The position numbers and the translations under genes are program-made. DNA of 64,000 nucleotides from an uncultured Acidobacteriota bacterium (GTDB lineage Bacteria; Acidobacteriota; Vicinamibacteria; Fen-336): contig CADEEV010000016.1 in assembly GCA_902826455.1 (NCBI GenBank), positions 1-64,000 on the forward strand, given 5' to 3'. The notes beneath the pieces were generated by a model. That model had not been told where the DNA came from and did no database searches. It saw only the letters and a list, made by a program, of their open reading frames with translations. This document shows positions 24,235 to 33,018 of the stretch, piece after piece (within the stretch, counting starts at the first letter, position 1; each line of letters opens with the position of its first letter).

Positions 24235-25593
24235 ATGTCCGCCACATCCATCGCGTCCCTCGTGCGCACCGCCCTGCCCGGTCCCGAGAGCCTGAAGCTC
24301 ATGGCTCGCGAGCGGAGGGTGCTCGCCCACGGCGCCTACGGCGACTGGGACGAGCGCGCCTTCGTCGCGAAGGGCGCCCAGGGCTCGCTGATCGAGGACG
24401 TGGACGGCAACCACTTCATCGACTTCGGCGCCGGCTGGGGCACGAACAACGTCGGCAACTGCCACCCGGAGATCGTCGAGGTCGTGAATGCGACCATGAG
24501 TCAACACGGCGTCTCGTGCTGGACGAGCTCCGCCCAGACCGCCCAGCGCATCGCGGCGGCCGAGAAGCTGCTGTCGGTCTGCCCGAAGCGCACCGACCGC
24601 GTCGTGTTCCTGACCACGGGCACCGAGGCCGACGAGGCCGCGCTGCGCATCATGCGGCGCGCGTCGGGCCGGCCCATCGTGCTCACGTTCTACGGCCAGT
24701 ACTTTGGCCTCTCGTACAGCGGCCAGGCCTCGGGCAGCCTGACGGCCGAGATGCGCTCCGACGTCATGCCGCTGGTGACGGGCTACGTCTACGCCCCGTA
24801 CCCGAACCCCTACCGCTCGCCCTTGAACTCCAGCACCGGCGGCGGACCCGGCGCCGCCACCCTCGAGTACATCGAGGAAGTGATCCTCACCCACGAGGTG
24901 CCGGCCAACCAGGTCGCGGGCGTCATCGTCGAGCCCGTGATCGGTGAGGGCGGCATCGTGGTGCCGCCCGACGACTTCCTGCCCGGCCTCCGCAAGCTGT
25001 GCGACAAGTACGGCTGGTACCTGTGCATCGACGAGGTGCTGTCGGGCTTCGGCCGCTGCGGGAAGATGTGGGCGTACGAGAACTGGGACGTGGAGCCCGA
25101 CATCCTCGTGGTGGGCAAGGGCATCTCGGGTGGATCGATGCCGCTGGCCGCCGTCGTGGCGCGCGGCGACATCACCGAGAAGGCCGACGCCTACGTGGCC
25201 TCGACCTACTCCGGCCATCCGGCCGCCTGCGCCGCGGCGATCAAGACCATCGAGATCCTCTACCGCGACGACCTGTTCGCCGCGGCGAACACGCTGGGGG
25301 CCCTGGCTCTCGAGCGGCTCACCGCGCTCAAGGCCAGGTACCCCGCGATCGGCGACGTGCGCGGCAAGGGCCTGTGGGTCGCCGTGGAGTTCGTCAAGGA
25401 CCGCAAGACCCGCGAGCGGGACATCGCCTTCGCGAGCCGCGTCAACAGCGAGTGCCTGAAGCGCGGCCTCTACGCGGTCCAGGACGCGAACGCCCACCTT
25501 CGCATCCAGCCGCCCCTCAACATCCCACGCCCGCTCTTCGAGCAGGGCCTCGACATACTCGCGGACGCGATCCGCGTGGCCTCCGGAGGTTAG
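24235..25593 (+). CDS. Class III PLP-dependent aminotransferase (GABA aminotransferase-like)
   Basis: Fold-type I aminotransferase, subgroup III (452 aa), transferring an amino group from an omega-amino acid, amine or related compound to a keto acid. The cofactor lysine is K295 in VVGKGISGG. Other family blocks are FLTTGTEADEAALRIMRRA, GVIVEPVIGEGG and LCIDEVLSGFGR. It resembles 4-aminobutyrate and taurine/alanine-glyoxylate-type enzymes more than ornithine-specific ones. The gene begins close to a perfect TATAAT. It overlaps nothing downstream, but the Rieske oxygenase follows after two bases, so they form one operon. Substrate is inferred only as an amino compound, from context. Confidence 0.9.
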   Translation: MSATSIASLVRTALPGPESLKLMARERRVLAHGAYGDWDERAFVAKGAQGSLIEDVDGNHFIDFGAGWGTNNVGNCHPEIVEVVNATMSQHGVSCWTSSAQTAQRIAAAEKLLSVCPKRTDRVVFLTTGTEADEAALRIMRRASGRPIVLTFYGQYFGLSYSGQASGSLTAEMRSDVMPLVTGYVYAPYPNPYRSPLNSSTGGGPGAATLEYIEEVILTHEVPANQVAGVIVEPVIGEGGIVVPPDDFLPGLRKLCDKYGWYLCIDEVLSGFGRCGKMWAYENWDVEPDILVVGKGISGGSMPLAAVVARGDITEKADAYVASTYSGHPAACAAAIKTIEILYRDDLFAAANTLGALALERLTALKARYPAIGDVRGKGLWVAVEFVKDRKTRERDIAFASRVNSECLKRGLYAVQDANAHLRIQPPLNIPRPLFEQGLDILADAIRVASGG

Positions 25594-25595
25594 TC

Positions 25596-26789
25596 ATGCG
25601 CCAGAACCAGGATCCTCGCACCCCCGCCCCGCTCGACCGCGGCGCCCTCGAGAAGGTGTTCCTGCCCCTCGGCCCGGGCCGCCTGCTGCCCCAGGAGGCC
25701 TACACCTCGCCCGAGGTCCTCGAGTGGGAGAAGCGCCACTTCTTCGAAGGCTCGTGGGTGTGCGCGGGCACCTCCGACACGATCCCGAACGTCGGCGACC
25801 AGACGGCGATGAAGGTCGGCCGCGACAGCATCCTGTTCATGCGCGGCGAGGACAAGAAGGTGCGCGGCTTCTACAACGTGTGCCGCCACCGGGCCCACGA
25901 GCTGGTGCAGATCGGCGAGTGCAAGACCGGCAAGTCGCTGCGCTGCCCCTACCATGGCTGGACCTACAAGCTCGACGGGACGCTGCGGCCCGAGGTGAAG
26001 AGCCACCACGCCGACGCCTTCGACACGAGCGACGAGGGCCTCGTGCCGTGCCGCGTCGCCGAGTGGCACGGCTGGCTGTTCGTGAACGCGAGCGGCGACG
26101 CCCCGGACTTCACCGAGTGGGTGGGCGAGCTCGAGCCGATCGTGGCGCCCTACGAGCCCGAGCGGCTGCGCCTCGGCGCGCGCCACGAGTACGTCATCGA
26201 GTCGAACTGGAAGCTGATCTGCGAGAACTACCACGAGTGCTACCACTGCCCGCAGATCCACCCGCAGCTGTGCCGGGTGAGCCCGCCCGACAGCGGCGAC
26301 AACTACGACCGGCCCGGCGCCTTCGTCGGGGGCTGCATGGACATGGTGCCGAGCGCCGTCACGATGTCGTTCGACGGCCACAGCGACGGCGTCATGTTCC
26401 GCGGGCTCAAGGGCGAGGAGCTGCGCAAGGTCCACTACTACCACCTGTTCTCGAACGTGCTGATCTCGCTCCATCCCGACTACGTCATGACCCACCGCAT
26501 GGAGCCGCTCACCACGAACAAGACCAAGGTCGAGTGCCAGTGGCTCTTCGATCCCGAGGCCCTGGCGAAGCCGGGCTTCAGCCCGAAGTACGCCGAGGAG
26601 TTCTGGGACCAGACGAACTGGCAGGACTGGCGCGCGGTCGAGAGCGTGCAGCGCGGCATCGAGTCGCGCGGCTACATCCCCGGCACCCTTACGCCCCGCG
26701 AGGACGCCGTGCACCAGTTCGTGTCGCGGATCGCCCGCGGCTACCTCGACGGCCGCCTCGACTTCTCGCGCTCGCCCGTCGCCGTCTAG
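25596..26789 (+). CDS. Rieske-type ring-hydroxylating/N-demethylating oxygenase, alpha subunit
   Basis: Rieske non-haem iron oxygenase (397 aa). The [2Fe-2S] ligands are C96/H98 in CRH and C117/H120 in CPYHGW. The mononuclear iron site is in ENYHECYHC (H213, H217). Architecture and length match the group of GbcA and carnitine/choline-type oxygenases, which demethylate or cleave quaternary ammonium compounds, as well as aromatic dioxygenase alpha subunits. No reductase or beta subunit gene is adjacent, so an external electron donor is needed. It is in an operon with a class III aminotransferase, which favours an amine substrate over an aromatic ring; this is inference. Confidence 0.88.
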   Translation: MRQNQDPRTPAPLDRGALEKVFLPLGPGRLLPQEAYTSPEVLEWEKRHFFEGSWVCAGTSDTIPNVGDQTAMKVGRDSILFMRGEDKKVRGFYNVCRHRAHELVQIGECKTGKSLRCPYHGWTYKLDGTLRPEVKSHHADAFDTSDEGLVPCRVAEWHGWLFVNASGDAPDFTEWVGELEPIVAPYEPERLRLGARHEYVIESNWKLICENYHECYHCPQIHPQLCRVSPPDSGDNYDRPGAFVGGCMDMVPSAVTMSFDGHSDGVMFRGLKGEELRKVHYYHLFSNVLISLHPDYVMTHRMEPLTTNKTKVECQWLFDPEALAKPGFSPKYAEEFWDQTNWQDWRAVESVQRGIESRGYIPGTLTPREDAVHQFVSRIARGYLDGRLDFSRSPVAV

Positions 26790-26795
26790 GCCGCT

Positions 26796-27686
26796 CTAGA
26801 AGACACGGCCCGCCGACTTCAGCGCGTCGGCGGGCACGTCGATCTTGAGCTTGTCGGCGATCTTCTTGTTGATCACGAGCTCGGCGGGCGCGAACAGCAC
26901 TTCGTAGGCGCCGCCGTCCCCCGAGAGCACGCGCTTCGCGAGCTGGGCGAGCTGGGCCCCGATCGCGGCCGGGTCGGGGGCGTTGCTCACGAGGGCGCCC
27001 TCGGGCACGAGGGCCGCCGTGGAGCTGTAGACCGGACGGCCCGACTTGAGGGTCTCGCTCAGCAGGAAGCGCCGCGTGGGCTCGGCCAGGATCAGGGGAT
27101 CGGTCGGGATCCACAGCGCGTCCATGTGGTCCGAGAGCAGCCCCCGCAGCGCCTCGGGAACGTCGCGCGCCGAGGCGACGCTCTTCGCGAGGACCTGGAG
27201 CCGCAGCACCGTGGCGGCCTTCGCGGCGTCCGCCACCGCCCGGGCGCCGACGTCGCCGTGGATCACGCCGATGCGCACGGCCCGCGGGTTCACGGCGCGA
27301 TAGGCCGCGAGCTGGTTCCGGGTCGGAACCACGAACGCGACTCCCCACGTGTTCGGGGCGTTCGCGAGCCCGGCCGCGACCGGATCCGCGACCATCCCGA
27401 AGATCATCGGCAGCTGCGGCGCGCCGGAACGGACCGCCTGGGCGGCGAGCGGACCGAGGGCGACGACCAGGCGTGCCGTCTTCACCTGCGCCACGACGCG
27501 CTCCGCCTCGGCGGGGTCGCCCCTGAGGTCGTACTCGGTCAAGACGTGCTCGTCGGCGCCGCGCCGCAGCGCGTCGATCGCCGGCTGCCATGCCGGGGCG
27601 TCGGCGCTCTTCAGCACCGCGATCTCGGCGGCCGAAGCGACACCCGTCCCCAGCGTCAGGAACAGCGCCAGTAGCCTGCGGGACAT
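26796..27686 (-). CDS. ABC_sub_bind (TrpX-like) substrate-binding protein, orphan
   Basis: Exported binding protein of the ABC_sub_bind type (296 aa). A signal peptide (LLALFLTLGTGVASA) precedes two Rossmann-like lobes; blocks such as LPMIFGMVADPVAAGL and MDALWIPTDPLIL fit this family, which includes tryptophan/tyrosine-binding TrpX. No permease or ATPase gene lies nearby, so it is an orphan component or works as a periplasmic sensor. Convergent with the Rieske gene and only seven bases from it. A TAGAAT hexamer lies nine bases before the ATG. Confidence 0.8.
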   Translation of the reverse strand: MSRRLLALFLTLGTGVASAAEIAVLKSADAPAWQPAIDALRRGADEHVLTEYDLRGDPAEAERVVAQVKTARLVVALGPLAAQAVRSGAPQLPMIFGMVADPVAAGLANAPNTWGVAFVVPTRNQLAAYRAVNPRAVRIGVIHGDVGARAVADAAKAATVLRLQVLAKSVASARDVPEALRGLLSDHMDALWIPTDPLILAEPTRRFLLSETLKSGRPVYSSTAALVPEGALVSNAPDPAAIGAQLAQLAKRVLSGDGGAYEVLFAPAELVINKKIADKLKIDVPADALKSAGRVF

Positions 27687-27695
27687 GAGGCGCCC

Positions 27696-27701
27696 ATTCT
27701 A
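27696..27701 (-). promoter_or_regulatory. -10-like hexamer for the orphan binding protein
   Basis: Reads TAGAAT on the minus strand, nine bases before the ATG at 27686. Confidence 0.4.
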
Positions 27702-27745
27702 GCGCCCGGCCGCGACGCGTTCGGAGAGGCTCTTGTGTCCCGGGG

Positions 27746-28711
27746 TCAGCGGCCGACGGTGAGGGCCAGGCTCCAGGCGCCGAGCTCGCCGCCGGCGCCG
27801 CCGCCCGGCGAGAGGTCGGTCGCCCGCAGGTGCCAGGCCCCGGCCGTGGTCTTGCCGAACAGCTTCGCCAGGGGCTCGTAGGGCGCGCGCTCGGTGGGGA
27901 ACGTCGCGACGAGGCGCGTGGGCGAACAGCCGGGCGCCCCCTGGAACATCAGCACCACCTCGGTGCCGTCCGGATGCACGAGGTGCAGGGCCAGGTCGCG
28001 GCCGCAGCTCGTGGACAGGTTCACCGTGACCCGGGCGTCCGTGATCGTGCCGTCGAGTCCCCCGACCATCAGGGCCGAGGCGCTGGCGCTCGCGTCGGCG
28101 AAGCGCTTCGGGACGTCCGAGGACACGAACACGACGGCACTCGCGGGACCGGACGGCGTCGACGGCGTCGTGACCGGGGGCGCTCCGCTGCTGGAGCTGC
28201 CCGAGGCCGCGGCCACCGCCGCGCCGCCGCCGGCGGCCAGGACGCCGCCGCCGATGGCCAGCACCTTGCCGTGGCCCTTGCCCTTTTCGGCCCTCGCGAC
28301 CGGCGCCGCTGCTGCGACCTTCGGCCTGGGCAGAGGCTTCGTCGCGACGACAGGTCGCGGGGTCGCCGCCGGCACCGGAGCGGCGACCGGAGGTGCGACC
28401 GTTGCGGCCGGCGCCGCGGCCTCGAGGGGCGGCGGGGGCGCGGCGCCCAGCTTGGAGATCTCGACGTACAGCGCGTAGCCGCTGCCGGGGGCCGCGACGC
28501 GGATCCAGCCATGTTGGCGCCCGCCGACCATCTCGAGGGCGGTGCCCCGCGGCACCTTCTGGATCACCGAGGCGCTGCTGTCGGGCTCGCCGCGCAGGCC
28601 GAGGTCCTCGAGGGCGTAGGCGGTTCCCGAGTCGGCGTGGACGGCCGGGATCGGCAGCAGGGCGAGAGCCAACAGGGCTCGGGCCAGGGTCCTGCCGAGG
28701 GGAAGCCTCAC
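27746..28711 (-). CDS. Exported SH3-like / proprotein-convertase P-domain protein
   Basis: Secreted or periplasmic protein (321 aa) with a signal peptide (RALLALALLPIPAVHA). The first domain (about 30-90) resembles a bacterial SH3 repeat (LGLRGEPDSSASVIQKVPRG, GWIRVAAPGSGYALYV). A low-complexity proline/alanine linker and a glycine-rich hydrophobic stretch (VLAIGGGVLAAGGGAAVAAAS) follow. The C-terminal 130 residues look like a P-domain jelly roll (LALHLVHPDGTEVVL, GAWHLRATDLSPGGGAGGELGAWSLAL). No protease domain is attached. The start is a GTG with a TAGCAT hexamer seven bases upstream. A role in envelope binding is likely; nothing more specific can be said. Confidence 0.75.
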   Translation of the reverse strand: MRLPLGRTLARALLALALLPIPAVHADSGTAYALEDLGLRGEPDSSASVIQKVPRGTALEMVGGRQHGWIRVAAPGSGYALYVEISKLGAAPPPPLEAAAPAATVAPPVAAPVPAATPRPVVATKPLPRPKVAAAAPVARAEKGKGHGKVLAIGGGVLAAGGGAAVAAASGSSSSGAPPVTTPSTPSGPASAVVFVSSDVPKRFADASASASALMVGGLDGTITDARVTVNLSTSCGRDLALHLVHPDGTEVVLMFQGAPGCSPTRLVATFPTERAPYEPLAKLFGKTTAGAWHLRATDLSPGGGAGGELGAWSLALTVGR

Positions 28712-28718
28712 GGGGGAG

Positions 28719-28724
28719 ATGCTA
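28719..28724 (-). promoter_or_regulatory. -10-like hexamer for the SH3/P-domain gene
   Basis: Reads TAGCAT on the minus strand, seven bases before the GTG at 28711. Confidence 0.35.
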
Positions 28725-28751
28725 ACGCGTGAGGCTTCCTCGGACCTAGAA

Positions 28752-30362
28752 CTATCGCGCGAGGGCGCCGTCCTTCACGATCTGCTTGTAGGCCTGGTAC
28801 GCGGGGATGCCGGTGACGCCGCCGCCGCCGTGGGTCGCCGAGCTCGCCTGGTAGAGCCCGAGGATCGGCGTGCGGAAGTCCGCGTAGCCGGGGGCCGGCC
28901 GCATGTGGAACAGCTGCTCGGCCGAGAGCTCGCCGTGGAAGATGTTGCCGCCGATCAGGCCGATGTCCTGCTCCATGTCCCACGGCCCCAGCACCTGGCG
29001 GTGGAGCACGATGTCCTTGAAGCCCGGAGCGAGCTCGTTGTAGCCGTCGATGATGCGGTCGGCGTACTTCTCGAGCTCCTCGCGCTGGGGCTCCTTCGAC
29101 CACTCCTGCGGCACCCACTGCGTGAACATCGAGAAGATGTGCTTGCCCTCGGGGGCGAGCGTCTTGTCCCAGTAGCTGGGGATCGTGCCGTCCACGAACG
29201 GGCGGCGCGCGGCGCGGCCCGCCTTCGCGTCCTGGAACGCCTCCTCAGCGTAGCGCGTCGAGAGGCACAGCTCGACCGAGCCGCTGTGGTGCGGCTGCGG
29301 GTTCGAGCCCGGGTCGGCCTTGAAGTTGGGGAGGCCGTCCAGGGCCAGGTTCACCTTCACGACGCCGCTGCGCGTCTTCCAGCGCTGGATGTCGGTGACG
29401 AAGTCGGCCGGCAGGTCCTTGCGGTCGAGCTGCTTCAGGAACGTGATCTGCGGGTGGACCGTGGTGACGACGGTCTTGGCCCGGAGCTCCTCGCCGCCCT
29501 TCAGCACGACGCCCACCGCGTGGCCGTCCTTCACGAGGATCTTCTCGACCGCGGCCTGGGTGCGCACCTCGCAGCCGAACGACTTCGCCGACTTGCAGAT
29601 CGCGTCGGACACGGCGCCCATGCCGCCCTCGGGGAAGCCCCAGCTCCCGAGGTGGCCGTCGCCGACGTTGCCGATCGAGTGGTGGAGCAGCACGTAGGCC
29701 GTGCCGGGGGAGTCGGGCCCGCCCCAGGTGCCGATGATGCCGTTGATCGTGAGGGCCGCCTTCACTTCCTTCGACTCGAACCAGTCGTCGAGCAGGTCGG
29801 TGCAGCTCATCGTGAACAGCCGCGTCACGTCGGCGACGCCGCGCTGGTCGAGCTTCCGCATCTTCCACGCCGTCTGCGCCTGCTCGAGCAGGTCGCCGAC
29901 GTTCTTGGAGCCGACCTTGGGGGGCACGTGCATCAGCATCGGGCCCATGACGTCGGCGATGCCCCGCAGCCACTCGTCCCAGACCTTGATCGTCTCGGCG
30001 TCCTTCCTGGAGAACTGCGAGATCGACTCGTAGTTCGCCTTCGCGTCGTCGGCCATGAGCTTGAGCGAGCGGCCCTCGGGCCAGGCCTGGTAGTACGGCC
30101 CCATCGTGTAGACCTTGTAGCCGTGCTCCTTCAGCTTGAGGTCGCGCAGGATCGTGTCGGGCATCAGGCTCATGACGTAGGAGTACTTCGTCACGCGGAA
30201 CTGGGGCGCTTCGGGCCAGGGCGATTCGGTCGCGGCCGCGCCGCCGACCTTCTGGTGCGCTTCGAGGATCACGGTCCTGGCGCCGGAGCGCGCGAGGTAG
30301 GCGCCCGTCACGAGCCCGTTGTGGCCGCCACCGATCACGATCGCGTCGTACGTGTTCGCCAT
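28752..30362 (-). CDS. Phytoene-desaturase-like FAD/NAD(P)-dependent oxidoreductase
   Basis: Flavoprotein of the CrtI/PDS superfamily (536 aa). The dinucleotide-binding motif AIVIGGGHNGLVTGAYLARSG opens the protein (residues 7-27), and VGGAAATE follows at about 40. The C-terminal FAD block QASSATHGGGGVTGIPAY closes the FAD site. The family includes carotenoid desaturases but also many uncharacterised oxidoreductases of bacteria. There is no carotenoid gene nearby, so a true carotenoid role is unlikely. Its ATG overlaps the stop of the aminotransferase upstream by one base (TGATG), tying it to amino-group metabolism. Reaction unknown. Confidence 0.87.
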   Translation of the reverse strand: MANTYDAIVIGGGHNGLVTGAYLARSGARTVILEAHQKVGGAAATESPWPEAPQFRVTKYSYVMSLMPDTILRDLKLKEHGYKVYTMGPYYQAWPEGRSLKLMADDAKANYESISQFSRKDAETIKVWDEWLRGIADVMGPMLMHVPPKVGSKNVGDLLEQAQTAWKMRKLDQRGVADVTRLFTMSCTDLLDDWFESKEVKAALTINGIIGTWGGPDSPGTAYVLLHHSIGNVGDGHLGSWGFPEGGMGAVSDAICKSAKSFGCEVRTQAAVEKILVKDGHAVGVVLKGGEELRAKTVVTTVHPQITFLKQLDRKDLPADFVTDIQRWKTRSGVVKVNLALDGLPNFKADPGSNPQPHHSGSVELCLSTRYAEEAFQDAKAGRAARRPFVDGTIPSYWDKTLAPEGKHIFSMFTQWVPQEWSKEPQREELEKYADRIIDGYNELAPGFKDIVLHRQVLGPWDMEQDIGLIGGNIFHGELSAEQLFHMRPAPGYADFRTPILGLYQASSATHGGGGVTGIPAYQAYKQIVKDGALAR

Positions 30363-31711
30363 CAAGCCTCCTGTCCGGCGTGGACGCCGTGCCCGTCGCG
30401 GGCGAGGGTCTTCGTGGTCCAATCGACCCCTTCTTCGAACGCGCTCAGCGTGGTCGCGAGGGCCGCGTCGTCGTGGGCCGCGGAGACGAACCAGGGCTCG
30501 CGCGAATCGGGCTCGCACATCACGCCGTTCTCGATGAGGAACTGGGCCAGGGTGTCGTAGAACGTGTAGTCGCTGCGCTTCCAGTCGCGGTAGTTCTTGG
30601 GCGGAACGCTGCGGAAGAACAGCCCGTTCATGCTCGGGTGGCCCGCGTAGCTGTGGGCGATGCCGCGGGCGTCGAGGATGCGGCTCATGCCCTCCTGCAT
30701 CCGCCGGCCGTAGGCGTGGACGCGGTCGAGGGCGTCGGTGTCGCGCAGGATGCGCAGGCAGCGCTCGGCCGCGGCCAGCGGCATGCCGCCCGCGGTGTAG
30801 GTGCCGCCGTGGGTCACGCCGCCCGGCCGGCACATCCTCATGACGTCCTCGCGGCCGCCGACGGCCGCGATCGGGTAGCCGTTCGCCATGGCCTTCGCCA
30901 CGGTGCAGATGTCGGCCTTCACCCCGTAGTGCTGCTGGGCGCCGCCGCGGGCGACGCGGAAGCCGGTCTTCACCTCGTCCACGACCATCAGCACGCCGTA
31001 GCGGGTGCACAACTCGCGGACGGCCTGGATGAACTCCGGCGTCGAGGGGATGCCGCAGCAGCTGCCGAGGAGCGGCTCGATCAGCACCGCCGCGATCGTG
31101 TCGTGCTGGCGCTTCAGCAGGTCCTCGAGGCGGCCCGCGTCGTTGTAGGGGAGGTGATGCAGCAGCTGCTTGTTGAAGCCCGGCACGCCCTGGCCGAAGG
31201 CGAGCAGCTCGGGCTCGTCGTCGGGGTTCTCGAGCTCCTCGACGTTCGCCTGCCACATCACCGCGTCGAACAGGCCGTGATAGCTGCCTTCGAAGATCAC
31301 GTAGCGCTCGCGGCCCGTGAAGCCCCGGGCGATGCGCAGCGCCGCCATCACGGCCTCGGTGCCGGAGTTCGAGAAGCGCACGAGCTCCGCCGCCGCGACC
31401 ATCTCGGAGATCAGCTCGGCGACCACCACCTCGCGCTCGGTGGACATGGCGAACACGGTGCCGACGTCCTGGCCGGAGCGCGCCGCGGCGTCCACTTCCG
31501 GGTGCCTGTGACCCAAGATCACAGGCCCGTAGCCGAGCCGGTAGTCGACGTACTCGTTGCCGTCGAGGTCCCAGAGCCGCGGCCCCAGGCTCGTCTTCAC
31601 GTACAGCGTCTTGTCGTCGCCCCAGTAGCGGAAGTTGGAGCTCACGCCCAACGGGAGCTTTGCCAGGGCCCGGCGGAAGTGTGCGTTGTTCTTGGCGAGC
31701 GTGCGTGCCAT
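30362..31711 (-). CDS. Class III aminotransferase (glutamate-1-semialdehyde aminomutase-like)
   Basis: PLP enzyme of subgroup III (449 aa), closest in pattern to glutamate-1-semialdehyde aminomutase and related transaminases: RFSNSGTEAVMAALRIARG, GVLMVVDEVKTGFR and the cofactor lysine K273 in VAKAMANGYP. It is unlikely to be HemL, because no haem-synthesis gene is near and the gene is coupled (TGATG) to a CrtI-like oxidoreductase. The two may act in sequence on one substrate. The leader has an AAGGACG ribosome-binding site, and TAGCCT (minus strand of 31752-31757) is a possible -10. The intergenic region shared with the acyl-CoA dehydrogenase holds the second palindromic operator. Confidence 0.88.
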   Translation of the reverse strand: MARTLAKNNAHFRRALAKLPLGVSSNFRYWGDDKTLYVKTSLGPRLWDLDGNEYVDYRLGYGPVILGHRHPEVDAAARSGQDVGTVFAMSTEREVVVAELISEMVAAAELVRFSNSGTEAVMAALRIARGFTGRERYVIFEGSYHGLFDAVMWQANVEELENPDDEPELLAFGQGVPGFNKQLLHHLPYNDAGRLEDLLKRQHDTIAAVLIEPLLGSCCGIPSTPEFIQAVRELCTRYGVLMVVDEVKTGFRVARGGAQQHYGVKADICTVAKAMANGYPIAAVGGREDVMRMCRPGGVTHGGTYTAGGMPLAAAERCLRILRDTDALDRVHAYGRRMQEGMSRILDARGIAHSYAGHPSMNGLFFRSVPPKNYRDWKRSDYTFYDTLAQFLIENGVMCEPDSREPWFVSAAHDDAALATTLSAFEEGVDWTTKTLARDGHGVHAGQEA

Positions 31712-31791
31712 CGGCGGCGTCCTTGTCTCTCGTGCGAGTCGAAGCGGGAGCAGGCTACCCCGCCCCTCGCGGGCCGGTCAACGCTTTCGCG

Positions 31792-31804
31792 TGACCTCGG
31801 GTCA
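31792..31804. promoter_or_regulatory. Second copy of the putative operator palindrome
   Basis: TGACCTCGGGTCA, identical to the core of the site at 24186-24198 except for one base (G for A), and also preceded by G. It lies between the divergent GSA-aminotransferase-like and acyl-CoA dehydrogenase genes, centred about 22 bases before the plus-strand -10, one helical turn closer than in the first copy. Confidence 0.6.
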
Positions 31805-31817
31805 GACGCCGCGATGC

Positions 31818-31823
31818 TAGGAT
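31818..31823 (+). promoter_or_regulatory. -10-like hexamer and ribosome-binding site for the acyl-CoA dehydrogenase operon
   Basis: TAGGAT, followed by a leader with a good GGAGGAG ribosome-binding site at 31838-31844 and the ATG at 31852. Unlike most promoters in the window this one makes a normal leader. Confidence 0.45.
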
Positions 31824-31851
31824 CGCGCCCAACGATCGGAGGAGCGAGGCG

Positions 31852-33018
31852 ATGGATTTCGAGCTCAGCCCCGAACTGCAGGCGCTCCGCGCGCGGGTGC
31901 GTCGCTTCACGGAAGAGGAGCTCTTCCCCCACGAGCTCACGGTCGAAGCCGATGGGCCGCTCCCCGACGCCGTCGCGGCGCGGCTGCGGCGTCGCGCGGT
32001 GGAGGAGGGCTTCTGGCCGATGAACGTCCCGAAGGCCCTGGGCGGCCTCGGCTCCTCGGTCCTGGAGCAGGTGATCGCCCAGGAGGAGGCCGGCCGCGCC
32101 ACGAACGACATGTGGGGCTACGTCGGCGGACCCTACAACGCGCTGCTCGCCTGCAACCCCGAGCAGAAGAAGCGCTACCTGGACCCGGCGATCCGCAACG
32201 AGGTGCCGGCGGGCGCCGCCTACGCGATCACCGAGCCCGGCGGCGGCTCCGACACCTCGAACCTGCGCACGCGCGCCGTGAAGAGCCCGGGCGGCTGGGT
32301 CATCGACGGCGAGAAGTGGTTCGTCACGAGCTACGGCCGCGCGCCGGTGACGATCTGCCACGCGATGACCGGCCCCGAAGAGGCGACGCTGTTCCTCGTG
32401 GACGTGGGTCACCCCGGCATGCGCGTCTCGCGGAACCCGCACTTCATGACGCGCACCGAGGACGACCATCCCGAGGTCGTGTTCGAGCGCTGCGAGGTGC
32501 CCGACGCCCAGGTGCTGGGCGAGGTGGGGAAGGCCGACGCGGTGACGAAGGAGTGGTTCCGCGAGGAGCGCCTGCACATCGCCGCGCGCTGCCTGGGCGC
32601 GGCCCAGCGCCTGATCGAGGAGGCGAAGGCCTGGGTCAGCGAGCGCGAGTCGTTCGGGAAGAAGCTCCACGAGCACCAGGCGATCGGCTTCATGCTGGCG
32701 GACTGCGCGACCGAGCTCTACGCCGCGCGCCTCATGACCTACAAGACCGCGTGGGAGGAGGACAGCGGCCGTTTCGACGGCAAGGAGCTCCACGCCAAGG
32801 CCTCGATGTGCAAGCTCTACGCGTCGGAGATGGCGAACCGCGTCGCGGATCGCGTCGTCCAGATGTTCGGCGGCCGCGGCTACTGCAAGGACTACGCGGC
32901 CGAGCGCCACTTCCGCCACGTGCGGGTCGACCGCATCTGGGAAGGCACCTCGGAGATCATGCGCACGATCATCCTGAACGGCGTCCTGAAGCGCGACCTG
33001 CGCCGTCTCGTCTACTAG
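31852..33018 (+). CDS. Acyl-CoA dehydrogenase
   Basis: FAD-dependent acyl-CoA dehydrogenase (388 aa) that introduces a double bond next to the CoA thioester. The domains follow the family: helical N-terminal part, middle beta domain with YAITEPGGGSDTSNLRTRA near residue 125 and C-terminal helical domain. The catalytic base position is E364 in WEGTSEI. FAD/dimer contacts include QMFGGRGYCKD. It starts a plus-strand operon with an ADP-forming acyl-CoA synthetase and a permease. Chain length or branching of the substrate cannot be read; the context favours a product of amino-acid or amine breakdown. Confidence 0.93.
   Translation: MDFELSPELQALRARVRRFTEEELFPHELTVEADGPLPDAVAARLRRRAVEEGFWPMNVPKALGGLGSSVLEQVIAQEEAGRATNDMWGYVGGPYNALLACNPEQKKRYLDPAIRNEVPAGAAYAITEPGGGSDTSNLRTRAVKSPGGWVIDGEKWFVTSYGRAPVTICHAMTGPEEATLFLVDVGHPGMRVSRNPHFMTRTEDDHPEVVFERCEVPDAQVLGEVGKADAVTKEWFREERLHIAARCLGAAQRLIEEAKAWVSERESFGKKLHEHQAIGFMLADCATELYAARLMTYKTAWEEDSGRFDGKELHAKASMCKLYASEMANRVADRVVQMFGGRGYCKDYAAERHFRHVRVDRIWEGTSEIMRTIILNGVLKRDLRRLVY

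Noticed and set aside
28200-28340. Glycine/alanine-rich stretch of the SH3/P-domain protein as a repeat element
   Set aside because: It is ordinary low-complexity coding sequence of a linker and possible hydrophobic segment, with no repeated DNA unit.
28752-30362. Carotenoid biosynthesis cluster based on the phytoene-desaturase-like gene
   Set aside because: There is no phytoene synthase, cyclase or other carotenoid gene; the coupled gene is an aminotransferase.
30362-31711. hemL assignment for the GSA-aminomutase-like gene
   Set aside because: The family pattern is broader than HemL, the neighbour is a CrtI-like oxidoreductase, and no haem-synthesis gene is present.
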